A DNA stretch of 38,477 nucleotides, taken from contig JAUSOY010000068.1 in NCBI GenBank assembly GCA_030656615.1, forward strand, positions 1 through 38,477, given 5' to 3'. A program made the translations under genes and the position numbers. The stretch's first letter is position 1. Each line of letters starts with the position of its first letter. A model generated the notes under the pieces. It was not told the origin of the DNA. It ran no database searches and was given only the letters and a program-made list of their open reading frames with translations. Origin of the DNA: Bacteroidales bacterium. GTDB taxonomy: Bacteria > Bacteroidota > Bacteroidia > Bacteroidales > TTA-H9. This document shows, piece after piece, positions 9,311 to 17,901 of this stretch.

Positions 9311-11161
9311 TTAGATGTTTTTTTCACGTTTACGTTTACGATAAGCAATAAATACTAAGAGAGCAATACCCGCGAAAACTGTAAGAAGGATTCCTCGGGC
9401 AAGGTCAATATACATCAAACGGTTTGTAATTTCACCCTTGATAATGGGAGTACCAACGTCAATTCTATCGCCCACTTTCACGAGCAATTCCTGTTCTTCT
9501 GTATATCTGTATTTCTTAGAAAAGTCTGTATTTAAGCCTTCTGGAGATACTCTTACAAAGTTTTTCTTACGCATTATAAAAACAGAATCAACAACCCCTG
9601 CATTCTCACTATACAGCGTATCAGCGAAATAGGTATTATTCGGACCTATTCCTTTGTGCATAATCTGACCCAGAATACTTTCATTATGTAGTTCCCATCC
9701 ACGAATGCTGATTTTTGACCAATCATCGGCTACAGGCCTAATCAAAGAGCCAAAAAATACAATTATTAAAACAACAGGAGTTACATATTTTATCAGGTAA
9801 CGAAAAATTCCGGGTATTTTAATATCAGCACCTTTCTGAATCTCTGCCCAACCTTTGTCCGCACCGTAAAACCATGCAAAAAGAATGGCTTCGAGCATCG
9901 CAAAAACGACCAATGAAACCGTTCCTGCCCAGTAATCATACTCGTCAAACACTCCTTGCTGAAAAAAGAAAACCGTGGGTAATCCAAGTATTAATACTAA
10001 AATTCCGAAAGCTAAGGCAGAACGTTCGCGGGGCCATTTAAACTCATCTTTCATAAATCCGAGTACCGGTGTTCCCATGGCAAGCGACGAAGTAATACCT
10101 GCAAAAAATAACAATCCAAAGAAGGCTGCCCCGGCCACTGCTGAGAGTATTGCGCCCCATTGTTCAAAGAGAAATGGCATTGTCCGAAAAGCCAGTCCAA
10201 GTCCACCAAGTCCTGTAAGCTCTACTACCCTATCGATGCCAAGATAACCGACTGATATAGGAATAATAATGGAGCTACCCAGAACAATTTCCACGAATTC
10301 ATTCATAAAACCTGCAGACATAGCATTGGCAGCAATATCATCCTTCTCTTTCAAATACGAAGCGTAACACTGAATGGATCCCATACCCACACTCAGCGTA
10401 AAGAAAATCTGCCCGGCAGCTGCAAGCCAGACTTTCGGATTCGTTAAAGAATCAAATTGCGGCGTCCAGAGAAAGTTCAGCCCTTCGAAACCATCAAAAA
10501 TTGCGCCCTGCGAACCTGCTTTCATTGTAATACCACGAATAGCAAGAAAGATTCCAAAGAAAATCAGCAATGGAACGCCAATTTTGGAGGCCTTTTCTAC
10601 TCCACCACTCAATCCTTTGCTCAGAATCCAGGTATTGAGTGCCAGACAGAAAACATAGAAAATAATGCCTTCAAAGGGAATTCCGGTCGTAGAGGTGGTT
10701 ACGTCTAGGTAATTTTCGAAAAATCCTGCGGTCTGATGTTGATCAAGGCCATTAAAAGTACCTGCAATGGAATGGTAGATGTATGACATGGTCCAGCTTT
10801 CTATGTAACAATAATAGGAAGCAATAGCCACATTACAGAATATTCCAAACACACCCACATATTTCCATAATGCCTTCGAATTAAGGCTGTGCAAAATAAA
10901 TGGAGTGGAATGATGCCCGTGTTTTCCGCCCCACCTACCCGAAGACCACTCAATGAGTAAAAGTGGAAGTCCGAGAATGACCAGACTTATTAAATAGGGA
11001 ATTATAAAGGCCCCGCCACCGTTTTGAACCGCCTGGACCGGAAATCTTAAGAAATTACCGAAACCTACTGCGTTACCGGCCATTGCCAGAACAAGACCGA
11101 CTCTCGTTCCCCAGGATTCTGTTACCAGACGCAAGGGTTGCTTAATTGACTTTTGTGACAT
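9311..11161 (-). CDS. Sodium-dependent transporter, neurotransmitter:sodium symporter (NSS/SLC6) family
   Basis: Inner-membrane Na+-coupled importer, probably for amino acids, 616 residues. The first helix carries the family signature G-N-A-V-G-F-G-N-F-L-R-F-P (about 29-41), the unwound helix that binds sodium and substrate, followed by Q-N-G-G-G-A-F. Roughly a dozen hydrophobic segments follow. LeuT-type bacterial members are about 450-520 residues. Most of the extra length is a predicted non-membrane loop of about 110 residues (about 470-585) just before the last helix, which ends with a basic tail (R-K-R-K-R-E-K). The ATG at 11161 lies 9 bp after the stop of the channel gene, so the two are probably cotranscribed, and the MetS-like gene follows 3 bp downstream. 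The substrate is not determinable. Confidence 0.92.
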   Translation of the reverse strand: MSQKSIKQPLRLVTESWGTRVGLVLAMAGNAVGFGNFLRFPVQAVQNGGGAFIIPYLISLVILGLPLLLIEWSSGRWGGKHGHHSTPFILHSLNSKALWKYVGVFGIFCNVAIASYYCYIESWTMSYIYHSIAGTFNGLDQHQTAGFFENYLDVTTSTTGIPFEGIIFYVFCLALNTWILSKGLSGGVEKASKIGVPLLIFFGIFLAIRGITMKAGSQGAIFDGFEGLNFLWTPQFDSLTNPKVWLAAAGQIFFTLSVGMGSIQCYASYLKEKDDIAANAMSAGFMNEFVEIVLGSSIIIPISVGYLGIDRVVELTGLGGLGLAFRTMPFLFEQWGAILSAVAGAAFFGLLFFAGITSSLAMGTPVLGFMKDEFKWPRERSALAFGILVLILGLPTVFFFQQGVFDEYDYWAGTVSLVVFAMLEAILFAWFYGADKGWAEIQKGADIKIPGIFRYLIKYVTPVVLIIVFFGSLIRPVADDWSKISIRGWELHNESILGQIMHKGIGPNNTYFADTLYSENAGVVDSVFIMRKKNFVRVSPEGLNTDFSKKYRYTEEQELLVKVGDRIDVGTPIIKGEITNRLMYIDLARGILLTVFAGIALLVFIAYRKRKREKNI

Positions 11162-11170
11162 AATCGTAAA

Positions 11171-12220
11171 TTATGAAGATAACAATTGCTTTAAAGAAGA
11201 AATTTGTGCGGGAGTTCCCATGACAAAAAGTTTAACTCCCGGTAATAGTTTACTTTCCGAATCCGGGTTAAGAATGTAATTGCCGTCTGGCATTTTCATC
11301 CCGATAATATTCACACCAGTTTTATACCGTATACCGGCTTCTTCTATTGTTTTATCTAAAAAAACTGATGCGAATTCAGTCAGTTCAAGTTCTTCAAGAC
11401 TTGTTTCTGACGACCCATGAATAGACATATGATCGATAAAATCGACCAGATCGCGACTGGTGATAAGTTTTGCCATATGGGCACCTCCAACTTTTTCAGG
11501 CATGACAATATTTTTCACGCCGGCGATCCGCAATTTTTTTTCTGAAGATTCATTGGATGCCCTGCTAACAATGGTTATCGACGGATTTAATGCGCGGGAT
11601 GCCAGAGCACAATATAAATTATCAGCATCGTTAGGCAGACATAAAATTATTGCTTTCGCTGATTCAATATTGGCCTTCTGTAAAACATGATCCTCGGTGG
11701 CATCACCCGTTACAAACGGAACCTGCACATCATCAAAAGTGGTCGTTTCCTTCTCATCAATCACAACAACCTGATGCTGGTGAGCAAGCAATTCTTTAAC
11801 CACTTGAAGTCCGTTACGACCATAACCGGTTACAATAACATGATTTTCCATATTTCTGAGTTCATATCGCTTTCTGAATGTCTTAAAATAAAATTGCATT
11901 TTCCCTTCCATTATATTGGAAGATATAGCTGAGATTGTATAGGCGAAGATCCCTAATCCCGCAATTATAAGGAATATCGTAAATAGTTTACCAGCATCTG
12001 ATAAAGGGCTCAACTCTCCGTAACCAACTGTAGACAAAGTAATTACAGTTTCGTACAGGGCATTGAGATACGAATAATTCTCGATCCACACATACCCCTG
12101 AACACCTATCATGGTGATAATAAAGAGTAGAACCAAAGAATGCATCAGCCGGTTTTCACGGCTGAACAATCGATTTAAAGAACTGCTGATTCTGTGAATT
12201 ATCAGAATTATGAAATGCAT
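11171..12220 (-). CDS. Potassium channel with TrkA-N (RCK) and TrkA-C regulatory domains
   Basis: A 349-residue ligand-gated K+ channel subunit of the Kch/MthK type. It has two membrane helices (about 26-47 and 77-101) flanking a pore loop with the selectivity filter T-V-G-Y-G (64-68). An RCK/TrkA-N Rossmann domain follows, with G-Y-G-R-N-G (132-137) and V-V-V-I-D-E for NAD(H)/nucleotide binding, then a TrkA-C domain (about 270-345). Four subunits would form the pore. It lies 55 bp after the DUF2851 gene and 9 bp before the NSS transporter gene, on the same strand. Cotranscription would link potassium flux and sodium-driven uptake, which is inference. Confidence 0.92.
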   Translation of the reverse strand: MHFIILIIHRISSSLNRLFSRENRLMHSLVLLFIITMIGVQGYVWIENYSYLNALYETVITLSTVGYGELSPLSDAGKLFTIFLIIAGLGIFAYTISAISSNIMEGKMQFYFKTFRKRYELRNMENHVIVTGYGRNGLQVVKELLAHQHQVVVIDEKETTTFDDVQVPFVTGDATEDHVLQKANIESAKAIILCLPNDADNLYCALASRALNPSITIVSRASNESSEKKLRIAGVKNIVMPEKVGGAHMAKLITSRDLVDFIDHMSIHGSSETSLEELELTEFASVFLDKTIEEAGIRYKTGVNIIGMKMPDGNYILNPDSESKLLPGVKLFVMGTPAQISSLKQLLSS

Positions 12221-12275
12221 AAAAGGCTTTTATTGCCCGAATTTAAAAAAAATAATGGCACTATATCGGTAAATG

Positions 12276-13547
12276 TTAACTTCTGTGGATAATTTCTGAA
12301 AAAATCCGACAATCAAGACAACGCCGCAGATCGCAATATTTAGTTTTTAATCCATACAAACCCTGTGAATCGAATGCATGTTTAACCTTTGCTCCTGCAA
12401 TTTTCCATGTTTTAATTACCGAATTACTCTCGGCTGGAGTTTCCTCTAACAGATTCAGTGCAAGATCCAAATAGCCATTTGATGATACTTCGGATGAACG
12501 CCAAAAGTAATATGGAATAATTGCATTAATGATAAGATTCAATTTAAAATCATGGCCGGTTTGTTTTGGCTTTCCAGCAACAAGCTGACCAAAACGGTAA
12601 TGATTATCCCAATAAGCACTTGCAGTTACATCAAGAATATCCAACAGCTGTTCATAGCTGACCTTTCCGGGCATCATATTCAGGAGGCGGGGAAATTTCG
12701 AAAGCAAAGCAGCAAATTGAGCAATACGGATTCCAGGAAAAGAAACGGGTCTCATTCGCATGTACTTCCATATATGTGGTTGCAATTTTACCAATCCGTA
12801 TTTATGTTGTAAGAAATCAAATTCCGATTTCAATTTTAGAACATATTCATCTTCGGAAGGGTCATCAAGCATGCCTGCCACACCGTACATCATCGCCTCC
12901 ATCTGGTCAATCCGATCATTGTGCTTCATCAGCAAATCCAACGGAAGCACTCTGGCCATCATTTCAAAGGCTTGCACATTGCTTTTAAGCCCGAAACAAC
13001 CTGCAAGCAGATAATAGAATGTTTGTTCAAGATGCTGATTACACAAAATATAAATCCGATCAATTTCCTTAGCCTTTTGAGTAAGCCGCTCCACCAAAGC
13101 TTTCTCAGTCATTGCAGAAACAGTTAGCTTCGACATGAATTTAAAATAGCTTTTACATGGAATGCTTTCTTTCGAATTTAAAAATGCTTCATACCGATAA
13201 AACAAGGACTCATCGAAGTATGGAGTTATGCACAAAACAGGTACCGATTGACCTGCCTGATTTATTGTGTCCTGATCCGCTTCATAAACAACATGAAGAA
13301 TAACATTATTATAGGCCGCATCCGTATGATGCGTATGCCGGTACCAATCGGACGAACGAATATGGAATTCAACATTACCTGACCATTTTTCACTTCCAAT
13401 TTCGATGATTGCATTAAAATAATCGGGACCAGAATCCGTATTCGGGTCACCTGTTCTGATTATTTGTACCGCTTCGCCTGCTGTTGTTATCAAAGTACCA
13501 ACAAGCAATCTGTATCGCCACAGATAAGCCAAAAAATTCTCTTTCAT
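12276..13547 (-). CDS. DUF2851 family protein, function unknown
   Basis: A 423-residue protein that I recognise as a DUF2851 member, a family common in Bacteroidota and without a known activity. The N-terminus carries the conserved stretch around G-D-P-N-T-D-S-G-P-D-Y-F, then W-S-G-N-V-E-F-H-I and a His-rich W-Y-R-H-T-H-H. No signal peptide or membrane helix is apparent, so it is probably cytoplasmic. Near the C-terminus is a Cys pair, R-R-C-L-D-C-R-I-F, which could bind metal or form a disulfide. The conserved Asp/Glu/His residues in the first 90 positions suggest an enzyme, but I cannot name one. It is 30 bp downstream of the flavoprotein gene on the same strand. Confidence 0.85.
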   Translation of the reverse strand: MKENFLAYLWRYRLLVGTLITTAGEAVQIIRTGDPNTDSGPDYFNAIIEIGSEKWSGNVEFHIRSSDWYRHTHHTDAAYNNVILHVVYEADQDTINQAGQSVPVLCITPYFDESLFYRYEAFLNSKESIPCKSYFKFMSKLTVSAMTEKALVERLTQKAKEIDRIYILCNQHLEQTFYYLLAGCFGLKSNVQAFEMMARVLPLDLLMKHNDRIDQMEAMMYGVAGMLDDPSEDEYVLKLKSEFDFLQHKYGLVKLQPHIWKYMRMRPVSFPGIRIAQFAALLSKFPRLLNMMPGKVSYEQLLDILDVTASAYWDNHYRFGQLVAGKPKQTGHDFKLNLIINAIIPYYFWRSSEVSSNGYLDLALNLLEETPAESNSVIKTWKIAGAKVKHAFDSQGLYGLKTKYCDLRRCLDCRIFSEIIHRS

Positions 13548-13577
13548 GCCTGTTAATTAGACATTAAAGATAATAAA

Positions 13578-14801
13578 TTATGTAAACAATCCTTTAATAA
13601 AACGATATGAAATGGGATTTACACGAAGGGGCTCTCCTGCCAGATAATCAGCCGCGAGATTTCGCATATACTGATTTGAGTCTACCATGCGTAACAAATA
13701 TGAAAATACTTTGGGATTGGAGTTGAAGAATTTTATGACGCGATGATTGGTTTTAAATTCCGAGTCTGTGATATCGTGAATTTTCTTATCATATTCTTTA
13801 TTAAATCCGGCATCAAAACGCCGCTCTTCAAAACAACGAAGAATTTGTTCCGCAGCTTTTTCTCCTGAAAGCAACGCGTTTCCAATGCCTTCTCCTGCTA
13901 AGGGATCAACTAAAGAAGCAGCATCACCGGCAATCAGAAAATGATCTCCGGAATAGCTGAGATCCAACTTTCCGAGTGGGATTATGCCTCCTTCAATATC
14001 GTCAGCAATAACAGCGTCCTGAAAACGATCAGCCAATACTGATTTCTCGTCAATCAGGTCAAATAACAAACGCTTATAATTTTTATCAGCTTCCGTGGCG
14101 AACTTTAATGGGATATAAAGCCCGACATTTGATGTATTATCATCAAGCGGAAAAATCCATAAATAACCAGGAAAAATCTCTTCAAAAAAGAAAAATTCTA
14201 TCAATTTCTCTTCATCGGGGAGTTTGGTGTTTTTAAAAATCCCTCTAACAGCGACGGCATCCTTATCCTTGTCAAATCCTATCCCTGTAAGCTGTTGAGC
14301 CAAATGCGAATGTGCACCATCAGCGATAATCACCATGGGAGCCCTAAAGTCGAAATTTTCACCTTTGAGTCGTATCCCATCCTCATCAGTACTAAGTTCT
14401 TCAACTTCATGGTTTTCTAAAAATTGTACACCTTTCGTCTTTTTTACAAGATCCACAAGATATTGATCGAATAATTCGCGTTCGATGGTATAACCAGCCA
14501 ATTTTTCGATGGATGAGGTTTTAAGTATATGTGATTGATTATCGGGTGCATAAACATGTATACCCCTGATGGCCGTTATACCAGGAATATCGTTAAAACA
14601 GCCTCCAATTTTGGGTAAAATTCGATTTAATGCATTTACCGATCGGATTCCCAGTCCGCCACCACAAACTTTTTGGCGGGGGAAACTACCTTTCTCAAGT
14701 ATTAAAACATTAATCCCGGAGCCGGAAAGACTTGCAGCGGCTGCAAGTCCAGCAGGGCCGGCTCCGATAATTATCACATCAGGATCTTCTGAACCAGGCA
14801 T
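13578..14801 (-). CDS. FAD-dependent oxidoreductase, geranylgeranyl reductase family
   Basis: A 407-residue flavoprotein. The N-terminal dinucleotide fold has V-I-I-I-G-A-G-P-A-G (about 9-18) and an acidic end to strand 2. Next is P-R-Q-K-V-C-G-G-G-L (about 41-50), the Cys-containing loop typical of geranylgeranyl reductase-like enzymes. A second FAD motif, L-I-A-G-D-A-A-S-L-V-D-P-L-A-G-E-G-I-G, lies near residue 290. Relatives saturate isoprenoid chains (archaeal lipids, chlorophyll side chain) or hydroxylate quinone-like substrates. The bacterial substrate here is unknown, and menaquinone or other isoprenoid reduction is a guess. No membrane helix is seen. It lies 50 bp after the GAF kinase gene on the same strand. 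Confidence 0.85.
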   Translation of the reverse strand: MPGSEDPDVIIIGAGPAGLAAAASLSGSGINVLILEKGSFPRQKVCGGGLGIRSVNALNRILPKIGGCFNDIPGITAIRGIHVYAPDNQSHILKTSSIEKLAGYTIERELFDQYLVDLVKKTKGVQFLENHEVEELSTDEDGIRLKGENFDFRAPMVIIADGAHSHLAQQLTGIGFDKDKDAVAVRGIFKNTKLPDEEKLIEFFFFEEIFPGYLWIFPLDDNTSNVGLYIPLKFATEADKNYKRLLFDLIDEKSVLADRFQDAVIADDIEGGIIPLGKLDLSYSGDHFLIAGDAASLVDPLAGEGIGNALLSGEKAAEQILRCFEERRFDAGFNKEYDKKIHDITDSEFKTNHRVIKFFNSNPKVFSYLLRMVDSNQYMRNLAADYLAGEPLRVNPISYRFIKGLFT

Positions 14802-14851
14802 ATCGCAATGATATTTTTTTCAAAAATATAAAAAATACTCTATCCTGCATA

Positions 14852-16138
14852 TTAAATTGCATTTATTGCAGTAAATGAAGCCTTTGGAAGTTCAACCGTA
14901 AATTCAGCCCAACTGCCCGGTTCCGATTCTGCTTTTATAATACCGCCATGTTTTTGAATAATCCACCAGGTGAGGTACAGACCCAAACCTGTTCCCCTTC
15001 TATCTTCTAAACCTTTCTGTCTCAATCGGCTGAATTTTTTAAATAGCGATTTAGCCTGTTCTGGTAAAAATCCAACACCCTGATTTTTTATCCTAATAAT
15101 CAATCGGGATTGTATCAATTGAATATCAATCTCGATTTCCGACTTATGAAATCCATATTTTACAGCATTATCAATAAGGTTAATCATCACAATTTGCAAT
15201 AAATCAGGATCGCACTCGAGAAAAGCCTCTTTAGCTGGAAATTTTATATTCACCTGACTTCCAAATTCCTGAATTCTGGCTTGTACTACCTCCAATGCAA
15301 AATCAAGAATCTTAGATCTGAAAGGAATATCTTCGAGTGGTTTGAACTGCATCTCGCCCGAATCAAGACGTGAGATATTCAAATAATTTCCGACCATATT
15401 AACCATATAACCGGTAATATGAACCATTTTAGAAATTATTTCTGCGGATGATTTATCAATTTCTCCATAAACTCCATCTATATATGCATATCCCATAGAC
15501 ATTACCGTTGTAAGTGGACTTTTCATTTCATGAGCCACGAATCCTATCATCGTCGCATATTGCTTTTTAGACTCTTCCAATCGGTAGATCAACCAAGCTT
15601 TTTCAATGGTATGCGATAAAACTGAAGCAATTTTAAATAATAGAAATACGTGATTTTTAGAAAAAATACCTTTCTGACATGAACTAAAAAACAAAAATCC
15701 AATCGCACGTTCACCCAAAATTAAAGGAATGGTTAAACTCGAATGAATCTCCTCACTTACCAGTAATTGAGTCGATTCTGATTGTGGATGAATTTTGAGA
15801 TACTCTTCAAGATCATTAATTATTCGGGCTTTCTTTGATTCCAGTATGCTTTCGAGAGAAGAATTGGCGAGTCCGGAGGAATACGAATCCGATATTTTAC
15901 TTTCGACTCCTACTGTTTTAACGTAGCGTGAAACAACTCGTTGACCATCGTCTTCGATAAATGCAAGACCTAGACGGTCACGAGGTAAAAGATCAGCAGT
16001 TCCATCCCATAATTGCTGCATTACTTCTTCAAAACTCTGTGTAAAAAGCAATTGATCCTGCAGGTGCTGAAGAAGATTATTTTCGGCTTCTGTAATACTT
16101 TGATTTTCACTAAAATCAACAAATCTGAGTGTTTCCAT
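14852..16138 (-). CDS. GAF-domain sensor histidine kinase, translationally coupled to the GH13 gene
   Basis: A cytoplasmic kinase of 428 residues with no membrane segment. A GAF domain (about 30-180) is followed by HisKA with F-V-A-H-E-M-K-S-P-L (phospho-acceptor His about 203) and HATPase_c with M-I-N-L-I-D-N-A-V-K-Y-G and R-G-T-G-L-G-L. In the G1 box the usual D-x-G-x-G reads N-Q-G-V-G; this Asp-to-Asn change also occurs in other kinases. The start at 16138 gives TAATG, the stop of the GH13 gene sharing one base with this ATG. The frame also opens nine codons earlier (16165), but the coupled start is simpler. No response regulator is nearby. GAF domains bind cyclic nucleotides, haem, or small molecules; the ligand is unknown. 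Confidence 0.88.
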   Translation of the reverse strand: METLRFVDFSENQSITEAENNLLQHLQDQLLFTQSFEEVMQQLWDGTADLLPRDRLGLAFIEDDGQRVVSRYVKTVGVESKISDSYSSGLANSSLESILESKKARIINDLEEYLKIHPQSESTQLLVSEEIHSSLTIPLILGERAIGFLFFSSCQKGIFSKNHVFLLFKIASVLSHTIEKAWLIYRLEESKKQYATMIGFVAHEMKSPLTTVMSMGYAYIDGVYGEIDKSSAEIISKMVHITGYMVNMVGNYLNISRLDSGEMQFKPLEDIPFRSKILDFALEVVQARIQEFGSQVNIKFPAKEAFLECDPDLLQIVMINLIDNAVKYGFHKSEIEIDIQLIQSRLIIRIKNQGVGFLPEQAKSLFKKFSRLRQKGLEDRRGTGLGLYLTWWIIQKHGGIIKAESEPGSWAEFTVELPKASFTAINAI

Positions 16139-17853
16139 TACATTGTGTTTAGAATGCGCAACCAAATAAATCCGTTTGCTGCAATCGTATATAATCCGGA
16201 TAAATTTTGGCTTCCATATTCAAACATTTGTTCCATATTTTTATTAAAAACAAATGTTGAAGGCTCTGGATTCAAATTATGAACGACCAAATACGATTCC
16301 ATTTTCGTTTTTCGGATGTATGATAATAAGCCATTTGATCGATTCCCTTTTTCGTCGTTCAATTCGATAAACGCTATTGTTCCTTCCCCAAAAACGTGCG
16401 TTTGATTCCTGACAGATAACATGCCCGCAAGCAAATCAAATATTTTCCTTTCAAATGAATCGGACATTTGCATTTTAGCCTCAACTTCCACCCAATCAAC
16501 AGGTCCTCTGACATAATATCGAGTATCCGAATAGCCTGTAGCTTCAGATTGTTGATTAAAGTATACGTCATCATTACGTTTACCATATTCATCGCCATAA
16601 TATATAATGGGCGTTCCGGGTAATGTCAGCATAATAGAAAAAGCCTGAGCAATACGTCCTGCATCAAAATCGAAAAGGTTAGCCAATCGGGCCGAAATTC
16701 CCTCCCCTTCTCGAAAGTTCCAGCGCATATCTTTGCGGTATGCTGCATTCATAATTTCGCGCTCTGTGGGTGTAACCATTTCCAAGGTCAATTCATCATG
16801 ACACCGTAAAAAGGTAAACCACTGGCAAGAATCCGGAATAGCAGGAGTAACGGATTCTGATAATACTTTATGAATAGGTGTTGGATCGGCCGTTGCCAAA
16901 GAAATGAAAATTTGAGGCATCAATGGAAAATGATAACCCGCATGACATTCGTTACCATCGCTGAAATATTTTACCACCTCGTGGGGTGGTTGACAAGCCT
17001 CAGCCAATATCAATGTATTTGGACGTAAATATTCGGTGGCAGCTCTGAAAAACTGAATGATGCGATGCGCCTTTGGCAAATTTTCACAATCGGTACCATC
17101 CTCTTTCCAGATATATGGAATGGCATCTGCTCTGAATCCATCAACTCCTTTTGAAAGCCAAAATGCTAAAACAGAGGTCATTTCGTATAGAACCTTCGGA
17201 TTTCGGTAATTTAAGTCGGGTTGAAATTCAAAAAAACGATGAAAGAAAAACTCACCATTGTATGGTTCCCAATTGCTAGGACACATTCCTTTAAACAACA
17301 ATCGGGTTTCTTTGTATAACTCTTTGTCTTTGTTCCAAATATAATAATCGCGAAAAGGATTGTCCTTTCCTTTGGTAGATTCCTTGAACCATGAATGTTC
17401 CATGGACGTGTGATTCATGGCGATATCAAAAATAACCTTTATGCCCCGTTTATGTGCCTCATCAAGAAATGCTGAAAACAAGTTCATTTCTTCGTCTTCA
17501 GAAGCGCTTTCGGGTAAACCAAACAACTCTTTACGTATACGAGTGTAATTCCGGATATCAAAACCGGCATCCTTCATGGGTGAATCAAGTATGGGTAAAA
17601 GCCATAAACAACTAACACCCAACGAAGAAAGATAATCCAAACGAGCAGTTAACCCTGTGAAATCCCCGGCAAACAAATCAACATAAAGAGAATATACTAC
17701 GGCATTTTTGTACCATTCGTTTTCAAGTGATATTTGTGAGTTACTGCTTTTCAGCTTTTCCAACTCATCCAGTAATTGTTCGAAAAGAACAATGTCTGAA
17801 TCGGCATACAATTCAGACCAAATTCCACGCATCATAGAGATTGGATCCTTCAT
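16138..17853 (-). CDS. GH13 family enzyme resembling trehalose synthase (maltose/trehalose isomerase)
   Basis: A 571-residue alpha-amylase-clan protein. An N-terminal extension of about 45 residues is followed by the barrel, with L-D-Y-L-S-S-L-G-V and W-L-L-P-I-L-D-S-P-M-K-D-A-G-F-D. Conserved regions are D-I-A-M-N-H (143-148), G-F-R-A-D-A-I-P with nucleophile Asp243, L-I-L-A-E-A with acid/base Glu285, and C-H-D-E with the transition-state Asp353. The stretches G-T-D-C-E-N-L-P, Y-F-S-D-G-N-E-C-H and H-D-E-L-T-L-E-M-V are those I associate with GH13_16 trehalose synthase. That enzyme interconverts maltose and trehalose and usually begins without the extension. No signal peptide is seen, so it is cytoplasmic. 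Sucrose phosphorylase or amylase activity is a lesser alternative. It overlaps the GAF kinase start and lies 48 bp after the LpxR-like gene. Confidence 0.8.
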   Translation of the reverse strand: MKDPISMMRGIWSELYADSDIVLFEQLLDELEKLKSSNSQISLENEWYKNAVVYSLYVDLFAGDFTGLTARLDYLSSLGVSCLWLLPILDSPMKDAGFDIRNYTRIRKELFGLPESASEDEEMNLFSAFLDEAHKRGIKVIFDIAMNHTSMEHSWFKESTKGKDNPFRDYYIWNKDKELYKETRLLFKGMCPSNWEPYNGEFFFHRFFEFQPDLNYRNPKVLYEMTSVLAFWLSKGVDGFRADAIPYIWKEDGTDCENLPKAHRIIQFFRAATEYLRPNTLILAEACQPPHEVVKYFSDGNECHAGYHFPLMPQIFISLATADPTPIHKVLSESVTPAIPDSCQWFTFLRCHDELTLEMVTPTEREIMNAAYRKDMRWNFREGEGISARLANLFDFDAGRIAQAFSIMLTLPGTPIIYYGDEYGKRNDDVYFNQQSEATGYSDTRYYVRGPVDWVEVEAKMQMSDSFERKIFDLLAGMLSVRNQTHVFGEGTIAFIELNDEKGNRSNGLLSYIRKTKMESYLVVHNLNPEPSTFVFNKNMEQMFEYGSQNLSGLYTIAANGFIWLRILNTM

Positions 17854-17901
17854 GGGTAGGTTTATTGATTGTTACGGCGAAGATAAGAATTTTGAGTGGG
17901 G

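Noticed and set aside
12552-13127. Several overlapping plus-strand frames opposite the DUF2851 gene
   Set aside because: They are antisense shadows of a conserved coding region, with no start signal or recognisable product.
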